Notes under the pieces: model-generated
Database searches by the model: none
Seen by the model: only the letters and a program-made list of their open reading frames with translations
What the model was told of the DNA's origin: nothing
Shown: positions 24,291 through 35,841 of the stretch, piece after piece
Layout: each line of letters begins with the position of its first letter
Position numbering within the stretch: the first letter of the stretch is position 1
Origin: Prinsepia uniflora
Taxonomy: Eukaryota; Streptophyta; Magnoliopsida; Rosales; Rosaceae
NCBI GenBank assembly: GCA_032719365.1
Contig: CM064871.1
Coordinates: 32,647,566 to 32,711,565 of the forward strand
Reading direction: 5' to 3'
Length of the DNA stretch: 64,000 bases
Translations under genes and position numbers: made by a program

Positions 24291-27200
24291 GTCGATTCAA
24301 ATATAAAAAAATTTCAATGAATAATAACAAATTCATCCAACGCAATTCTTTTATTAAATCAACTAGAAGCAAAAAAAATATTCAAACATTGCAATCCCAA
24401 AAATATTCTTTTATCCAAACATTTGTAAATGAGTCCCCAACCATGGTTGCCAAGCCCAATACATTGTAACTACATTGCAAACAATGTATTAACACATTGA
24501 TCTGCATTCTTCACAACTGGAGTCATCAGATCATGTACCAACATCCTGTAACGATAACATAAAAACTTGAGAATCTTGTAAACAGATTGCTGACATGTTG
24601 AAGACAACCAGGGAACAGGTCCTTTTAGGGCATTGAACTGCATATAACAACCTCTCCACTTGATCTTTACTGCCGATCAAGTTTGGAATTTCTAAAAAAA
24701 TCAACAAAGGTGTTATTCAGAACCTCAGAGAAGCAAGCAGGTGGGCGGCCGCTGAGGGCCCCCGGGGGGGGGGGGGGGGGGGGGGGGGGAGGGGGGGGGG
24801 GGGGGGGGTGCGGGGCGGCGATAGAGAATTGTTAAAGGAGTACATAATATAACCAGGTGCAACTAGAAGCTTTTGTAATGGGCATAAATTTTAATGTACC
24901 TTCAATACTACAGAAGAAAGTACTCTGATGTTGTTGCTGAACAAAAGGTATGCAACATAATTAATGAGATTTTTTAGTATGTACAAATCTTGGAGGATTT
25001 AAAAAATTTAATGCCTTAAAGACTTCAAAGATATTGTAGCAACCTCTTAGTCCTTTCTTCTATCATATAGGCATGGTTAATGCTATATTACCAAAAAAAG
25101 AATAGAGTAACTGTAGCATAAATTACTCTCAGAAATACCTGAAGAACCAATTCCGTCTAGGTATCTACAATGTGGGTTCCAGACTATCAACCAAATAACC
25201 TATTCAAACAAAGAAAACAAGTTGATCAATAAAATACAGATTGTAAAAGATAAATCAGAACCTATTACTCAGGCAAGTGGATCATTGCTGTGAAGGAAGG
25301 GTATCATTCGTAACACAACACCTATCACCTCCATTTCCATCTCGGTTGTCTATGGGGTTACCACCACAGAGCCGTCCAGGAATGGCATTTCCAATTGAGA
25401 AGTACATACCATGATAATAGAATAAAAGAGTTCCACATGAGATATGAAAACTTTGACATGTTACTCTTGCAATAAGAAGTTAAATAAATATATGAGCATT
25501 CTAAAAAAAAAAAAAATCAACCGAGGCACATACTCAAAATCCGGGTATGCCAATATAAAACTACCCTTCATTCTTCACCTTTCTTGTTGAGGTAATGGTA
25601 ATTGCCAACACATCAGCGTATCATAGCATTTAAATTGATGAATAGAGATACTGAACTAAAACCATTTATAGAAGTCCTTTTTTACTTATCTCATATTTAC
25701 TTCATTTCATGTTTCATTTACCAACTATCCAAGTACAGAAGTCAACCATATCAATTCAGCCTCAACATAGTTAAAGACACAATGTCTATCCAGAGTGATG
25801 CTTTTCCCAACAGTGGTAGCAAAAAATATATAAACAACAAACCACGGCAGACCTAAATACAATATCTCCCAAAAAACTAATAAAAGATTATTCTGCTTTC
25901 TAGATTATCGTTTGTACCAAATTCTTGTGACCATTAGTTGGGGATAGTGGCCAAAATATCTAAAGCAAGCTACTTCTGTGTTTGTACCTTATATGCAACT
26001 TCGTCTTTGAGCTTCTTGTAAAAAAATGTATTAAAGAAATGACAGTCACATATCGCCCTATTTGTTGGGGATGCTTGTTGCTGTAGATATAAGATCCCAC
26101 AAGTGAGTAAGTATTTCACCTTAATAGTGCCTAACACATCTATAGAAATTATAACCGAAATGAGAGATTACTCCACACATTGCCTTTAGATATTGTAACA
26201 GCCATATATATTGGAAAAGAATACATGCATATTATTATGGTAATACTAAATGAGGAAATAAATTCACACTACATATATTTCCATTAACTTGTCCTTTAAA
26301 TTTGCATTTATGGAACTATATCTAAGTTTACCTGATGTAGAAGTTTATAATAGTCAATGACAAGTAGGCTCCAAGATCAAGACACTTGATGTCTGCATAA
26401 TTAATTTCTACAGATTTTGGATCGATTTTGAATAAAAAAGTTAAAACAAACACGATAAACGATAGTACTCTAAATCCTAAAAGATTCTAAGAGGGTTCTT
26501 TGCATATCTACATAAACAAAAGTTTACTAATAAGTGATAGTTCTGTAACAAGACTGCAAAACAGCTATTAGAAACTACTGACGAAACAACGAAATTGGTA
26601 AACCAGCTATTAGAAAATTGAAAATGGCAAACCTCAAGATGGATAGAGACCAAGCCTGGCCATCCACTCAAAATTATCTGCTGAGACTCTGCAAAGAAGA
26701 CAGAACAGCAAGGTAAATCGACACATCAGTTATTTTCCTGTTACTAAAAAAGAGTGGATCTGTTGTTACTGAGAAATTGGATCACGACTAAGATATGACT
26801 ACGGATAAGTCTACATGCTACATCCAATACAAGGCAAGCTCAAATGGTACTGTTCGAAATAAATTACTTCTAACCTGGATTCAGAAGCGTAGACCCTAGC
26901 AGCTAAAGCTCAACCAGGTTTGCACAAATTTGAGCAAGAATAACCAAATCATTTTTGGTCATCCAAGGGGTCACCTACTCAAGCTTCAACTTCCTCAGGT
27001 TTGGAATAGAAAATTTGAAGCTTTAAATAGTTATATCTCCAAGACAGTAGCAGAAAGCCACCTCTACCATGGTCTTCAGGTTTTCCATAACATCATAATG
27101 TACTATCGGATATTACCTGTAAAAGAACATAAATCATTGTACAATGGAAGTATCCTTGATATTCAAATGCAGGTTTTGATGCTAGAGAAACATATTTTAA

Positions 27201-27536
27201 AATCAAAAGAAGGATAAATTGAATGTTATTAAGTGGATTCTAGAATCTAGAATGGCCAACGAAAAGCACAAAAACGAAGTTAAATATACCCAAGGAGAGA
27301 TCAGTTACTCACAATAACCCTGATGTTGCAAAAAATTATTGGGAAAAAAATCAATCTTAAAAAAAAAATCCCTGATGTTGCAGACTTGGAGCCAATGCAT
27401 GTATAATAGAATAGCATTGGAAAAGAAAAAGAGGTCAAAACCGCCCTTAAATTATCACAAAATCCATTAATAAGTACTTGAAAATAAAGGATTATTGATT
27501 CTAGCATAGGACAAAAGGTAAGTAGTTTTCTCAGTC
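24291..27536. other. CACTA interior, unassigned
   Basis: I recognise no protein family here. Long introns, UTR or further captured fragments are possible. One minus-strand stretch (about 25275-25405) reads MYFSIGNAIPGRLCGGN followed by a Gly/Asp-rich tail without a stop for about 40 codons, but I cannot assign it. The fourth CAR exon that should follow 27537 was not found. A G-run lies at 24764. Confidence 0.4.
24764..24808 (+). repeat. 45-base poly-G tract
   Basis: G(26) A G(18), preceded by GGCGGCCGCTGAGGGCCCCC and followed by TGCGGGGCGGCG in otherwise AT-rich DNA. Very unusual base composition; it could be an assembly or sequencing artefact (see findings). Confidence 0.9.
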
Positions 27537-28847
27537 CATATCTTGAACCACCTTTCCATCACTCCACGGGATGGGGCTCTCTTCGGATAGGCAGTTTGAC
27601 CTACATGGTTGAATTCTGGTGATGATCGTCCCGCTAGGGATGCCTTCTAAGTTCATATTCAATGCCTCGATTTAGGGTGAGATCCCAACCTTTGCATCTC
27701 CCATTTTGTCTTCCTTGCTGAATGTGTCATGGTCATACACAGCCTACAGCAGCCACACACGCGAAATGAATAATGTCAAACTTCTATAAAGGAACTATAC
27801 TTAGGAATCATGGAAATAAAGATTGCTATGATTTGAGTAGAACTTACTAGCTTGATTGGAACACTTGGGTCTGTAACAGAGAGGGTAAGATCTTCATTCC
27901 ACTCCGGATTAACATCCTTTTTAATTACGCGAGTCTTAAGTTTCTGCATTGAAAAGGTTCAATTTTTACATACAAGAGAAAGGAACAATTACATGGTTCA
28001 ATTTTTATATACAAGAGAAAGGAACAATTACAATTTTGAAGGTTCATTTTTTCATACAATTAAGAGAAAGGAACATAATTCTCAAAAAGGTTTGATGTTT
28101 GAATGAAATTGAAAGGAAAGAATCCAAAGGTCAATTTGAACATGCAGCAATAAAAAAAGTAACAAGAACCAATTGTCAAAGCTGAAAGAGAGAGCAAGTC
28201 AGATAATTCTAACTCACCATTGAGAGTAGATTGCAGAAAAGCTTGAGAAACGAATATCTCATTAAATGCAGTAACACGAACACCTCAAGTACAAAAGAAA
28301 TTGAAGGGTTCTATAAACAATAAAAGATGAGATTTTTAACTAGGTATTTTGAATTTCTGATGATTTAAAACTCCTTTTCAACATGAAAACCCAATATTTA
28401 ACAGAGCAGTAGCAATTCATATCAACATTAAATTAGCACCAGGGACTCAGACATCGACAAAATTTCACTAGAATTTAGCAATTAGCAGAGTAATTCAAAC
28501 TGGAAAATCCAATCATCGGCAATTAAGGCCATTAAACATATGAATCAAATTTTGAAGCGAAAATCTGAAAAATAAGGGAAATTAAAATTGAAACATGTGA
28601 CTAACTTTGTCAGGGAAATGGGAAAATGGAAGTAAAGGAGGAGGAGGAGGTTTAACTGTTTACCCATCTTGAGGACGATGAAAGGGTCGCTGCCACGGAC
28701 GTCGCGGACGGCGAGATTAACACCGCGCTTGACGCGGATTCGGAGAAGACCGAGACAATTCTTCATGAGAGACTTACTGCCTCCCCTCGTCTGCTGTGAC
28801 TTTGGTTGCTCTTCTGACATTGTCTCTCTCGGTTCTCCCCTCGCCAT
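27537..28847 (-). pseudogene. Captured fragment of a C2-domain ABA-related (CAR) gene
   Basis: Three exons are visible on minus. Exon 1 (28847-28656; internal Met at 28820) encodes NCLGLLRIRVKRGVNLAVRD, SDPFIVLKMGKQ. Exon 2 (27943-27848) encodes KLKTRVIKKDVNPEW, NEDLTLSVTDPSVPIKL, with acceptor TGCAG and donor GTAAGT. Exon 3 (27743-27537) encodes AVYDHDTFSKEDKMGDA and NLEGIPSGTIITRIQPC, ending KVVQDM. This is a single C2 domain as in plant CAR proteins, Ca2+-dependent phospholipid binders that recruit ABA receptors to membranes; ArfGAP-C2 proteins are the alternative. Defects: TT instead of GT at the exon-1 donor (28655-28654), a TAA stop in exon 3 (27674-27672), and no fourth exon. It lies within a CACTA transposon, so it is a transduplicated copy, not the host gene. 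Confidence 0.85.
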
Positions 28848-29341
28848 CGCCGCTCTTCGCGGAGATCAGGACTCTTGGAGGTCGCCGTGGGAATTGGAAT
28901 TGGAAGGGTTTGATAGAGAAGAAAATGTTGTGGGTTTTCAAGGATTTTAAGGAGAAGAAGATTGAGGAGAGCAAGCACTGCTGTTCTGATGCAGAAAACC
29001 TAGGTGAGCGAAAGACACACTTGCGATTTTGGTGTTTCGCCTGGCTGTTTTGTTCAGCTTCAACACCCTTTCTTTCTGAACAATGAACAGTAACAAGCGT
29101 GTTTTGCAAATTGCAATTCAGTTGCCTCTTTCACGTTTTAGTTAAATTTTCATTTCCCTTGCTTCCAATTATCATAGATAGTTCCCCAAAATATTGAAAA
29201 AATAACTATAGACAACACTTATATAAAATGTGTTGTTTATTAGTTCTCAAAATATTATAAAAATTATCATAGATAACGGTTTTAATGAAAATTGTCATCT
29301 TCTAATTAGTATGGTCTATAACTAAAAATGGCATAGTGATT

Positions 29342-30751
29342 ATTTATACTTGTTTATTTTATATTTGTTCTTATTATATTTGTTTATTTTTATTTTTATA
29401 CATATACATATTATAGTTGTTCATAATATTTATCTTTATATATGTTTATATTATACTTGTATATTATTTTTATTTATTTTTATACTTGTTCATAACTTTT
29501 CTTTTTATGCTTGTTCATAAGTTTGATTCTTATAATTTTACTTATTATATTTGTTTATAATGTTCATATTTTACTTGTTCATAATTTTTTTATATACTTG
29601 TTCATATTATAATTGTTTATGCAAATTAAAATTTTTATTTTACTTGTTCATTTTATACTTATACATACTTGTTCATAATTGACATTCATTTATGCTTGTT
29701 TATAATTCTTATACTTGTCATATTAGTCTTGTTCGTACTTGTACATAATGTTAATTTTTTTTACTTGATCATAAATGCATATTGTACATGTTTACATTTC
29801 CTTATTTTTACTTTTATTTATTTTGATTTTTTTTTTGTAATAAAAAAAACAAAATTCGTAAAAAAAAATATTATTTTTTTCCTTTTCTTCATTTATTTAT
29901 TTAAATTCCAAAAATAAAAAATAGTAATGATAATAATTTTTTTTATTGTATTCTTGAGTTTTTTTGTTGTAATTTAGTGTTTTTATGAGTATTAAGTTGA
30001 CATTTAACTTGTCAATGATATAAATGGACGGAAATGAATATGTTATGGCTATAAAGATAATCGCTACAACTTGAATTTGTTTATTAATATTTTGTGATTA
30101 AGTGTTATAACTCGTAGGAATGAAATTAGGCCTATATTCGAAGGAATGAATTACTGGTATCGTTGTACTAAGGTTGGGAAGTTATGATACGTTTTGAGAG
30201 TCTATTGAGTCTTGGAACGAATTTGAGTACCACTTATCCTACATATTCATTGCTTCTAAACTTAGTCCCATTACAACCTTCATAAAGGCCTTATGATCCT
30301 TAAGATAGTAAACTTTGATTAGTTGAGTTAATCTTGAGTAAGTTTATGGTTTTGGTTCATTTGTGCAAGTATGTTTAATTTTTATCTTGAGGTGTTTGTT
30401 TGAAATTTTGCAAAAGTACTTAATTTCTATTATGCGAGCATTTTTCTCACATACTTTGAGTGCAAACACAAACCCTTACAAAATTGAGTGAATTTATGAG
30501 TGCATATCCTTGTAAGTTGATTCATACTTGTTTTATCCATGTTGAGATCAATTTCACCATGTTTACTCATTATCTTGTTGAAACATTTTGTTACCATGTA
30601 TTAACTCTTGAATTCCATATGCTTAAATACTTTAAGTGAAAATATTTGATGTCATGATCATAATAATGAAATATTGAGACTAATGGTTAAGAGTTTACTT
30701 GTTTTGTATTCTTAGTTTAATTTTAGTATTTGCTACGGACTAGCGAAGTTT
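29342..30751 (+). other. Right part of element E internal region
   Basis: The first 600 bp are AT-rich with repeated TTATACTTGTTCATAAT-like units, matching the 130 bp left of the CACTA insertion. The rest (29940-30751) has no coding signal and leads to the polypurine tract. No gag or pol motif is seen. Confidence 0.6.
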
Positions 30752-30766
30752 AAGTGTGGGGGGTAT
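30752..30766 (+). other. Polypurine tract of element E
   Basis: AAGTGTGGGGGGTAT directly before the TGATAAGTCTTC start of the 3' LTR; the GTGTGGGGGG form is common in Tat/Athila-type elements. Confidence 0.7.
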
Positions 30767-31771
30767 TTGATAAGTCTTCAAATAAGCATTATTTTATATT
30801 ATTTTATACCCTTTATACTTGACTTTTAATATTAAAATAACAAACAATTGGAGAAAATAATATATTTTGTGGGATTTTTGTAGAATTAAATAAAGCTTGA
30901 AATTTGGAATGTTTTGGCGAAAGAATCGTCCTGATCAGAATTATAACGAAGAATTATGGACGAAATTCAGTGAAATTATATTGACAACCCATTTGCAAAG
31001 GCCCAAAACCTTTTCCATTAGGCCCAAAACCTTTTCCATCATGCCCAAATGCACAGCTCACTGAACCCAAATCCTATTGCAGCCCAACCCGCTGCAGTAG
31101 CTCAGCCCAGCTCGCGTCAATGTCCAGCCCAGAAAATCGGCCCAAATCAGCGAGCCAGCCCAGGTGCGACCATTTTAGAACTTCGGCGTGTGCGTACCGA
31201 TTGTTGCCTCCCCACTTCGGGCGTTCGTAGAGTTGGCTGACCCTAGTTTAGCAGGCGTGCGACGACCTTCATGCCTTCCTCTGCGCCTGTGCCTTCGATT
31301 CTCACCAGCTTCTATCAGCAACTACCTACCAAAATGACGGTCTAATTTTCAGCTCATTCCAACTGCTCCCCTTTTGCAGATTTTTTTGCATATTTCAGCC
31401 ATTTTCCAGCCATCTTTCAACCCAAACTATCCCCAATTTTAGTCTCTTTTTCCCCTTTTATTAGTTCATGTTTCTCTCTTCTTTTAGTTCTTTTTTTTTT
31501 TGTAGATTTATTTTGGGACCATTTGTAACTTCTTTTAATTTTCTTCTTATGTTTTCTTTTAATTTTTGTTCTTAGCTTTTTCTTTTAATTTCTTTGACTT
31601 CTCTTTTATATATAATTTTATGTTTTCTAAATGTTTGAGAATATGAATACAATCTTCATGTGTTTTACTTTCTAAATTTCATTTATTTCATAAGTTTTAA
31701 TGTTTCATACTTCAATTTGATGCTAAGTGTCGGCCGCTGTCGGTGCATTAGCATTTGATTGAAGAGATTTT

Positions 31772-32632
31772 TGTCACGACCCAGCCCATCTAACACAATA
31801 TTGTCCGCTTTGGGCCCAGCCCTCACGGTTTTGTTTTCGGGAGCTCACGTGAAACTTCCCAGTAGGTCACCCATCATGGGATTGCACCAGCCTCAACTCA
31901 ATCACCAGGACTCCTCAATAGCCACGATCACCCTTCCAATTACCCTCACAATCTCCCTCTGTTTTCTGAACCATCACGAACACACAAACACGGGTGCACC
32001 CCAAATAATTGGGCCGTGAATGCACAGGATTCCACCAGAATCCTCTACACACATGCCACATGTCACAATCCACTCCCTTTCTCTCACACCTGGCCCAATC
32101 TCAGCCCTTCATTTCCTTCTTTCTGCACAAATCCCAATGTGCCACAAAGACCAAAATACCCTTCTTTTTAACTCATTTTTACGGTTTTCCCACTACTTCC
32201 TAGACCCATAACTCACAACTCTTAAGTCCGATGAATACGTGCCGCCTGTCATCGGACTCAGGACGACAAGAACTAGCTAACCATCCTAGGTCAACGTACC
32301 AAAACTCGATTCTACAAAAAGTCAACTACTCCCCCTAATTTACCCAAATTACGGTTATGCCCTCAACCTTCCGAACATCACAACTTCCTCCTCGGATGTC
32401 GGAATCGGGCGTACCACCTGCCTACGGGTTCGTGTCGTCCTAAACTACGTCCTGGTCACCGGTCAAAGTCCATCGGACCACCCGAACTAAAAGTCAACGT
32501 TTTTACCCGAGCTAGGGGCAAAATCGTCATTCTACACTCATGACCTTATCGGAACCACCTAACCGCCGCTTAACCTCACTAATCACACCTTAATTCGTCT
32601 ACTAATCCCGGTTCTCGGGACGGGTTGTTACA
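31772..32632 (-). mobile_element. 3' LTR of the gag-only element
   Basis: On plus TGTCACGACCCAGCCC to CGGGACGGGTTGTTACA, 861 bp. Positions 31855-31878 on minus read CATGATGGGTGACCTACTGG, a 5S C-box-like sequence; the A-box region is degraded to TGATTGAGTTGAG. The paired TTGAC boxes typical of the gypsy LTRs occur at 32320-32500. Confidence 0.9.
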
Positions 32633-33193
32633 ATCTACCCCCCTAAAAAGAATTTCTTCCCCGAAATTCCACAGCTAGTCCCCGACACCTAGGGTCTCCT
32701 ACCCGGTAAGCAACACTCGGTCAATAACAACCTCTCCTTGGTTTTCTGTCTATCATCTCCACCTTGGGTATGTCACACCAGCTCCAACTACGGTTACCAC
32801 AGCCAACTCTTTCTTTGGAACAACTATATGGTGTACGCAAGGGAAACCCTATGAACAGAAAACAAAGGTATTATAAAATACCTTACCTCAGAGTACCCGA
32901 CAGAAGTCATAGAGTACATCCTCGTATACAACCACCTTACCTTCCCGAACCAACTCAACTACAACCCACACAATCGACCACCCATCTCCCTCGGCTGCTA
33001 ATTCGGCCACTATCGGAATAAATCTACAAAGACCTAAAGGCAAACTCTAGCTTGTGGGTTCTCTCCTTCAATAACCTCATATCGATCAGTTATAGTCACT
33101 CCTTTCATGTACCATCCTCCTACGAAACTCACTGTAACACTCCAAGTCCGCTAGGAAACCTCCTAGACTCTACCCTGGATCCAACAACCAAAC

Positions 33194-34253
33194 CTAAGTA
33201 CAGCACAACCAAAGTAAGATAAGTACCTGTCCCCGCATCTGGTGTCGACTGAACCTCCTGCTGACTCGGGCCTGAGATCTCGGTGTTCTACCACGTCCCC
33301 TCGAACTACTCGTGGCAGTGCCACCCCCTCCTCTCGAGCCTGCTGTCCCTGACGCTGTACTCTGTCCGGGCTCCGCTGCTCCTCGACCTACACCACCATC
33401 CTGTGGCAACAGTGGACACTCACGTCGAAAATGACCTCGCTCCCCGCAGTAGAAACACACATTCCAACCTGGTCCACTGCTCGGTCTCCCTGTGGACGCT
33501 TCCGACGTCGCACTAGCTTGCGGAGTCGGCGGTGCTCGGTAACCCCAAAATCCTGAACTCTGAAAACTGCCAGGTCTACCAAAATGCTCATCGCCCGACG
33601 ATGACGTTCCACCGAAGTTACCCCTTTTCGGTGTCCGCTGGCTCGAAGCTCTAGGAATAGATGGTTCCCGGTGGCGCACCGGCAAACTAGCCTCCACCCT
33701 CACCGCAGCATCCGACAAGTCTCGGAGGGTAGCAAAAGATACTGCCGTTACTATGGCTCGAAGCTCGCCTCGCAGGCCCAGTTCAAATCTACGACATTTC
33801 TCGGCTTCAGTGGCCACAAAAGCAGGAGCAAACCGAGACAACATCTGGAACTTCCGTTCATACTCAGCCACTGTCATATTCCCCTGCTGGAGATGCAAGA
33901 ACTCCGCCTCCTTGGCATCCTGGAAAGAACGAGGATAGTACTGCTCCAGGAACCGTTCCCTAAACGTCTCCCAGGTGATACTATGGGCATCCCAACCGGA
34001 CAACTCGAGGGTATACCACCACTCGTACGCTGCACCATCCAGTAAGAATGTAGCCAACAATACTCGCTCCTCCGGCGGACAATGCATCACCGCAAAAATC
34101 CGCTCCAGTCTGGTAATCCACCTCTAGGCTTCCTCAGGATCAGCCCCACTGCTAAACGTAGTCGCCCCGAGCCGTTGGGCTCGCTCAATCGTAGTACTCT
34201 CCGTCTCTCTTGCTACTTCTTCAGGTTGTGGAGAGGGTACGTCTCGGAGGCAT
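33194..34253 (-). pseudogene. gag: Ty3/gypsy gag of the gag-only element (lightly damaged)
   Basis: The main open frame (34090-33194, 298 codons) holds a Retrotrans_gag domain: MHCPPEERVLLATFLLDGAA, EWWYTLEL, WETFRERFLEQYYPRSFQ, EFLHLQQGNMTVAEYERKF, LSRFAPAFV. A Ser/Gly/Pro-rich linker follows, then one CCHC zinc knuckle (CFYCGERGHFRREC) and a basic RGRGR tail. Gag forms the virus-like particle in which cDNA is made. Upstream, the likely start MPPRR at 34253 is separated from the frame by a one-base shift near 34220 and a TAG at 34126-34124, so this copy probably makes no full-length Gag. It is closely related to the gag at 47059-47630. Confidence 0.88.
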
Positions 34254-34346
34254 CGTCAACCGCACGCTAAAAGAGGCATAGAAGTAGTCAAATATCTAAA
34301 ACACAACCTCACAAACCAACAGACCCAACAAAATCGACAAACATAT

Positions 34347-34358
34347 GCTCTGATACCA
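34347..34358 (-). other. Primer-binding site of gag-only element
   Basis: GCTCTGATACCA on plus (TGGTATCAGAGC on minus), 3 bp from the LTR at 34362. Confidence 0.9.
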
Positions 34359-34361
34359 TTC

Positions 34362-35222
34362 TGTCACGACCCAGCCCATCTAACACAATATTGTCCGCTT
34401 TGGGCCCAGCCCTCACGGTTTTATTTTCGGGAGCTCACGCGAAACTTCCTAGTAGGTCACCCATCATGGGATTGCACCAATCTCAACTCACTCACCAGGA
34501 CTCCTCAATAGCCACAATCACCCTTCCAATTACCCTCACAATCTCCCTCTGTTTTCTGAACCATCACGAACACACAAACACGGGTGCACCCCAAATAATT
34601 GGGCCGTGAATGCACAGGATTCCACCAGAATCCTCTACACACATGCCACATGTCACAATCCACTCCCTTTCTCTCACACCTGGCCCAATCTCAGCCCTTC
34701 ATTTCCTTCTTTCTGCACAAATCCCAATGTGCCACAAAGACCAAAATACCCTTCTTTTTAACTCATTTTTACGGTTTTGCCACTACTTCCTAGACCCATA
34801 ACTCACAACTCGTAAGTCCGATGAATACGTGCCGCCTGTCATCGGACTCAGGACGACAAGAACTAGCTAACCATCCTAGGTCAACGTACCAAAACTCGAT
34901 TCTACAAAAAGTCAACTATTCCCCCTAATTTACCCAAATTACGGTTATGCCCTCAACCTTCCGAACATCACAACTTCCTCCTCGGATGTCGGAATCGGGC
35001 GTGCCACCTGCCTACGGGTTCGTGTCGTCCTAAACTACGTCCTGGTCACCGGTCAAAGTCCATCGGACCACCCGAACTAAAAGTCAACGTTTTTGCCCGA
35101 GCTAGGGGCAAAATCGTCATTCTACACTCATGACCTTATCGGAACCACCTAACCGCCGCTTAACCTCACTAATCACACCTTAATTCGTCTACTAATCCCG
35201 GTTCTCGGGACGGGTTGTTACA
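34362..35222 (-). mobile_element. 5' LTR of the gag-only element
   Basis: 861 bp, same ends as 31772-32632, differing at roughly a dozen bases, mostly transitions. It abuts the primer-binding site on its left, which fixes the orientation as minus. Confidence 0.9.
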
Positions 35223-35841
35223 TTTTAATGTCGACCGCTGTCAGCGCATTTAATAACAAACTTAAGGTGAATCATGTTGTAAGTGTTTGATGCATATTAA
35301 TGTTTGACGCACATTAATGGTTGATACATTTATAATAATGAAAAACGTATACATGTACTTGAGATGATGAAGGTAGAATTTATTGATTGGTTCAATATGT
35401 ACTAAATGTTAGTGTTGGTAAAAATTGTGTTTGAAAGAAGTTTATTTTAGGAATAGTTAAATTATTGTTATTGTTAATTTTAAATTATTTCTTCGTTAGT
35501 GTTAAAATGTAGTTTATGCTACAAATCTTTTCAAACACCCCCCCCCCCCCCTCCCCCACCCATTTAATTCTTTATTCTTTTATTTCTTTATTCTTTATTA
35601 TTTAATTATTTAATTATTTATTCTTTTATTGTTTAATTCATTTATTTCATTAATTCTTTCATTCATTTATTATTTATTATTCTTTAATTCTTTCTCACTA
35701 ACAAATTATTAATGTTCCATAATTTCCCCAGTTACGAACGATCCCTATTTACCAATACTACATCTACAAAAAAAAAAGGGTTTAAATTGAATAATACTCA
35801 AATTACGTGTTTTAATTTAATTCGTAATTTGAGCGTTACCA

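Larger units (their letters stand above)
23889..29338. mobile_element. CACTA transposon with captured gene, TSD ATT
   Basis: The left end CACTATGCTATTTTTGGTC and the inverted right end CACTATGCCATTTTTAGTT match at 16 of 19 positions. ATT flanks both sides (23886-23888, 29339-29341), the 3-bp duplication expected of CACTA (En/Spm) elements. Subterminal repeats of TGTTGTCTATT/GACGACA type follow the left end. No transposase is visible in 5.45 kb, so it is non-autonomous. It carries part of a plant CAR gene on the minus strand (27537-28847) plus about 3 kb of unrecognised DNA. Confidence 0.88.
31772..35222 (-). mobile_element. Gag-only LTR retrotransposon (TR-GAG-like), 3.45 kb
   Basis: Two 861-bp LTRs (31772-32632 and 34362-35222) differ at about 12 positions by my count (about 98.6% identical), so the insertion is recent. 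Between them, on minus, are a PBS (GCTCTGATACCA rc, 34347-34358), one gag gene, about 560 bp without coding signal and a polypurine tract (rc of ATCTACCCCCCTAAAAAG, 32633-32650). No pol is present, fitting terminal-repeat retrotransposons with a GAG domain. The LTR 3' part resembles Cassandra (see findings). Confidence 0.9.
22319..35841 (+). mobile_element. Non-autonomous LTR element E with two nested insertions
   Basis: 5' LTR 22319-23755, PBS 23761, internal DNA, PPT 30752, 3' LTR 30768-35841. Flanks are ATGAT and ATTAT, an imperfect 5-bp duplication. Without the CACTA transposon the internal region is only about 1.6 kb and has no gag or pol, so it looks like a LARD-type non-autonomous element. 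The PBS and GTGTGGGGGG polypurine tract resemble Tat/Athila-type elements. It splits an older integrase. Confidence 0.8.
30768..35841 (+). mobile_element. 3' LTR of element E, interrupted
   Basis: LTR pieces 30768-31771 and 35223-35841, matching 22319-23755, with the same start, hairpin and poly-C run (35537 on). The gag-only element 31772-35222 sits between them, flanked by TTTT (or ATTTT if the terminal A is shared). The piece after the insertion holds extra sequence (about 35285-35430) lost from the 5' LTR. Confidence 0.85.

Noticed and set aside
26930..27217. 95-codon frame on plus
   Set aside because: No family resemblance; lies in CACTA interior, AT-rich, probably chance.
28669..29086. 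Plus-strand frames over the CAR exon 1 region
   Set aside because: The minus strand carries the conserved C2-domain exons with matching splice sites; the plus frames are shadows.
33671..34045. 124-codon frame on plus
   Set aside because: Antisense shadow of the gag gene, whose domains are clear on minus.
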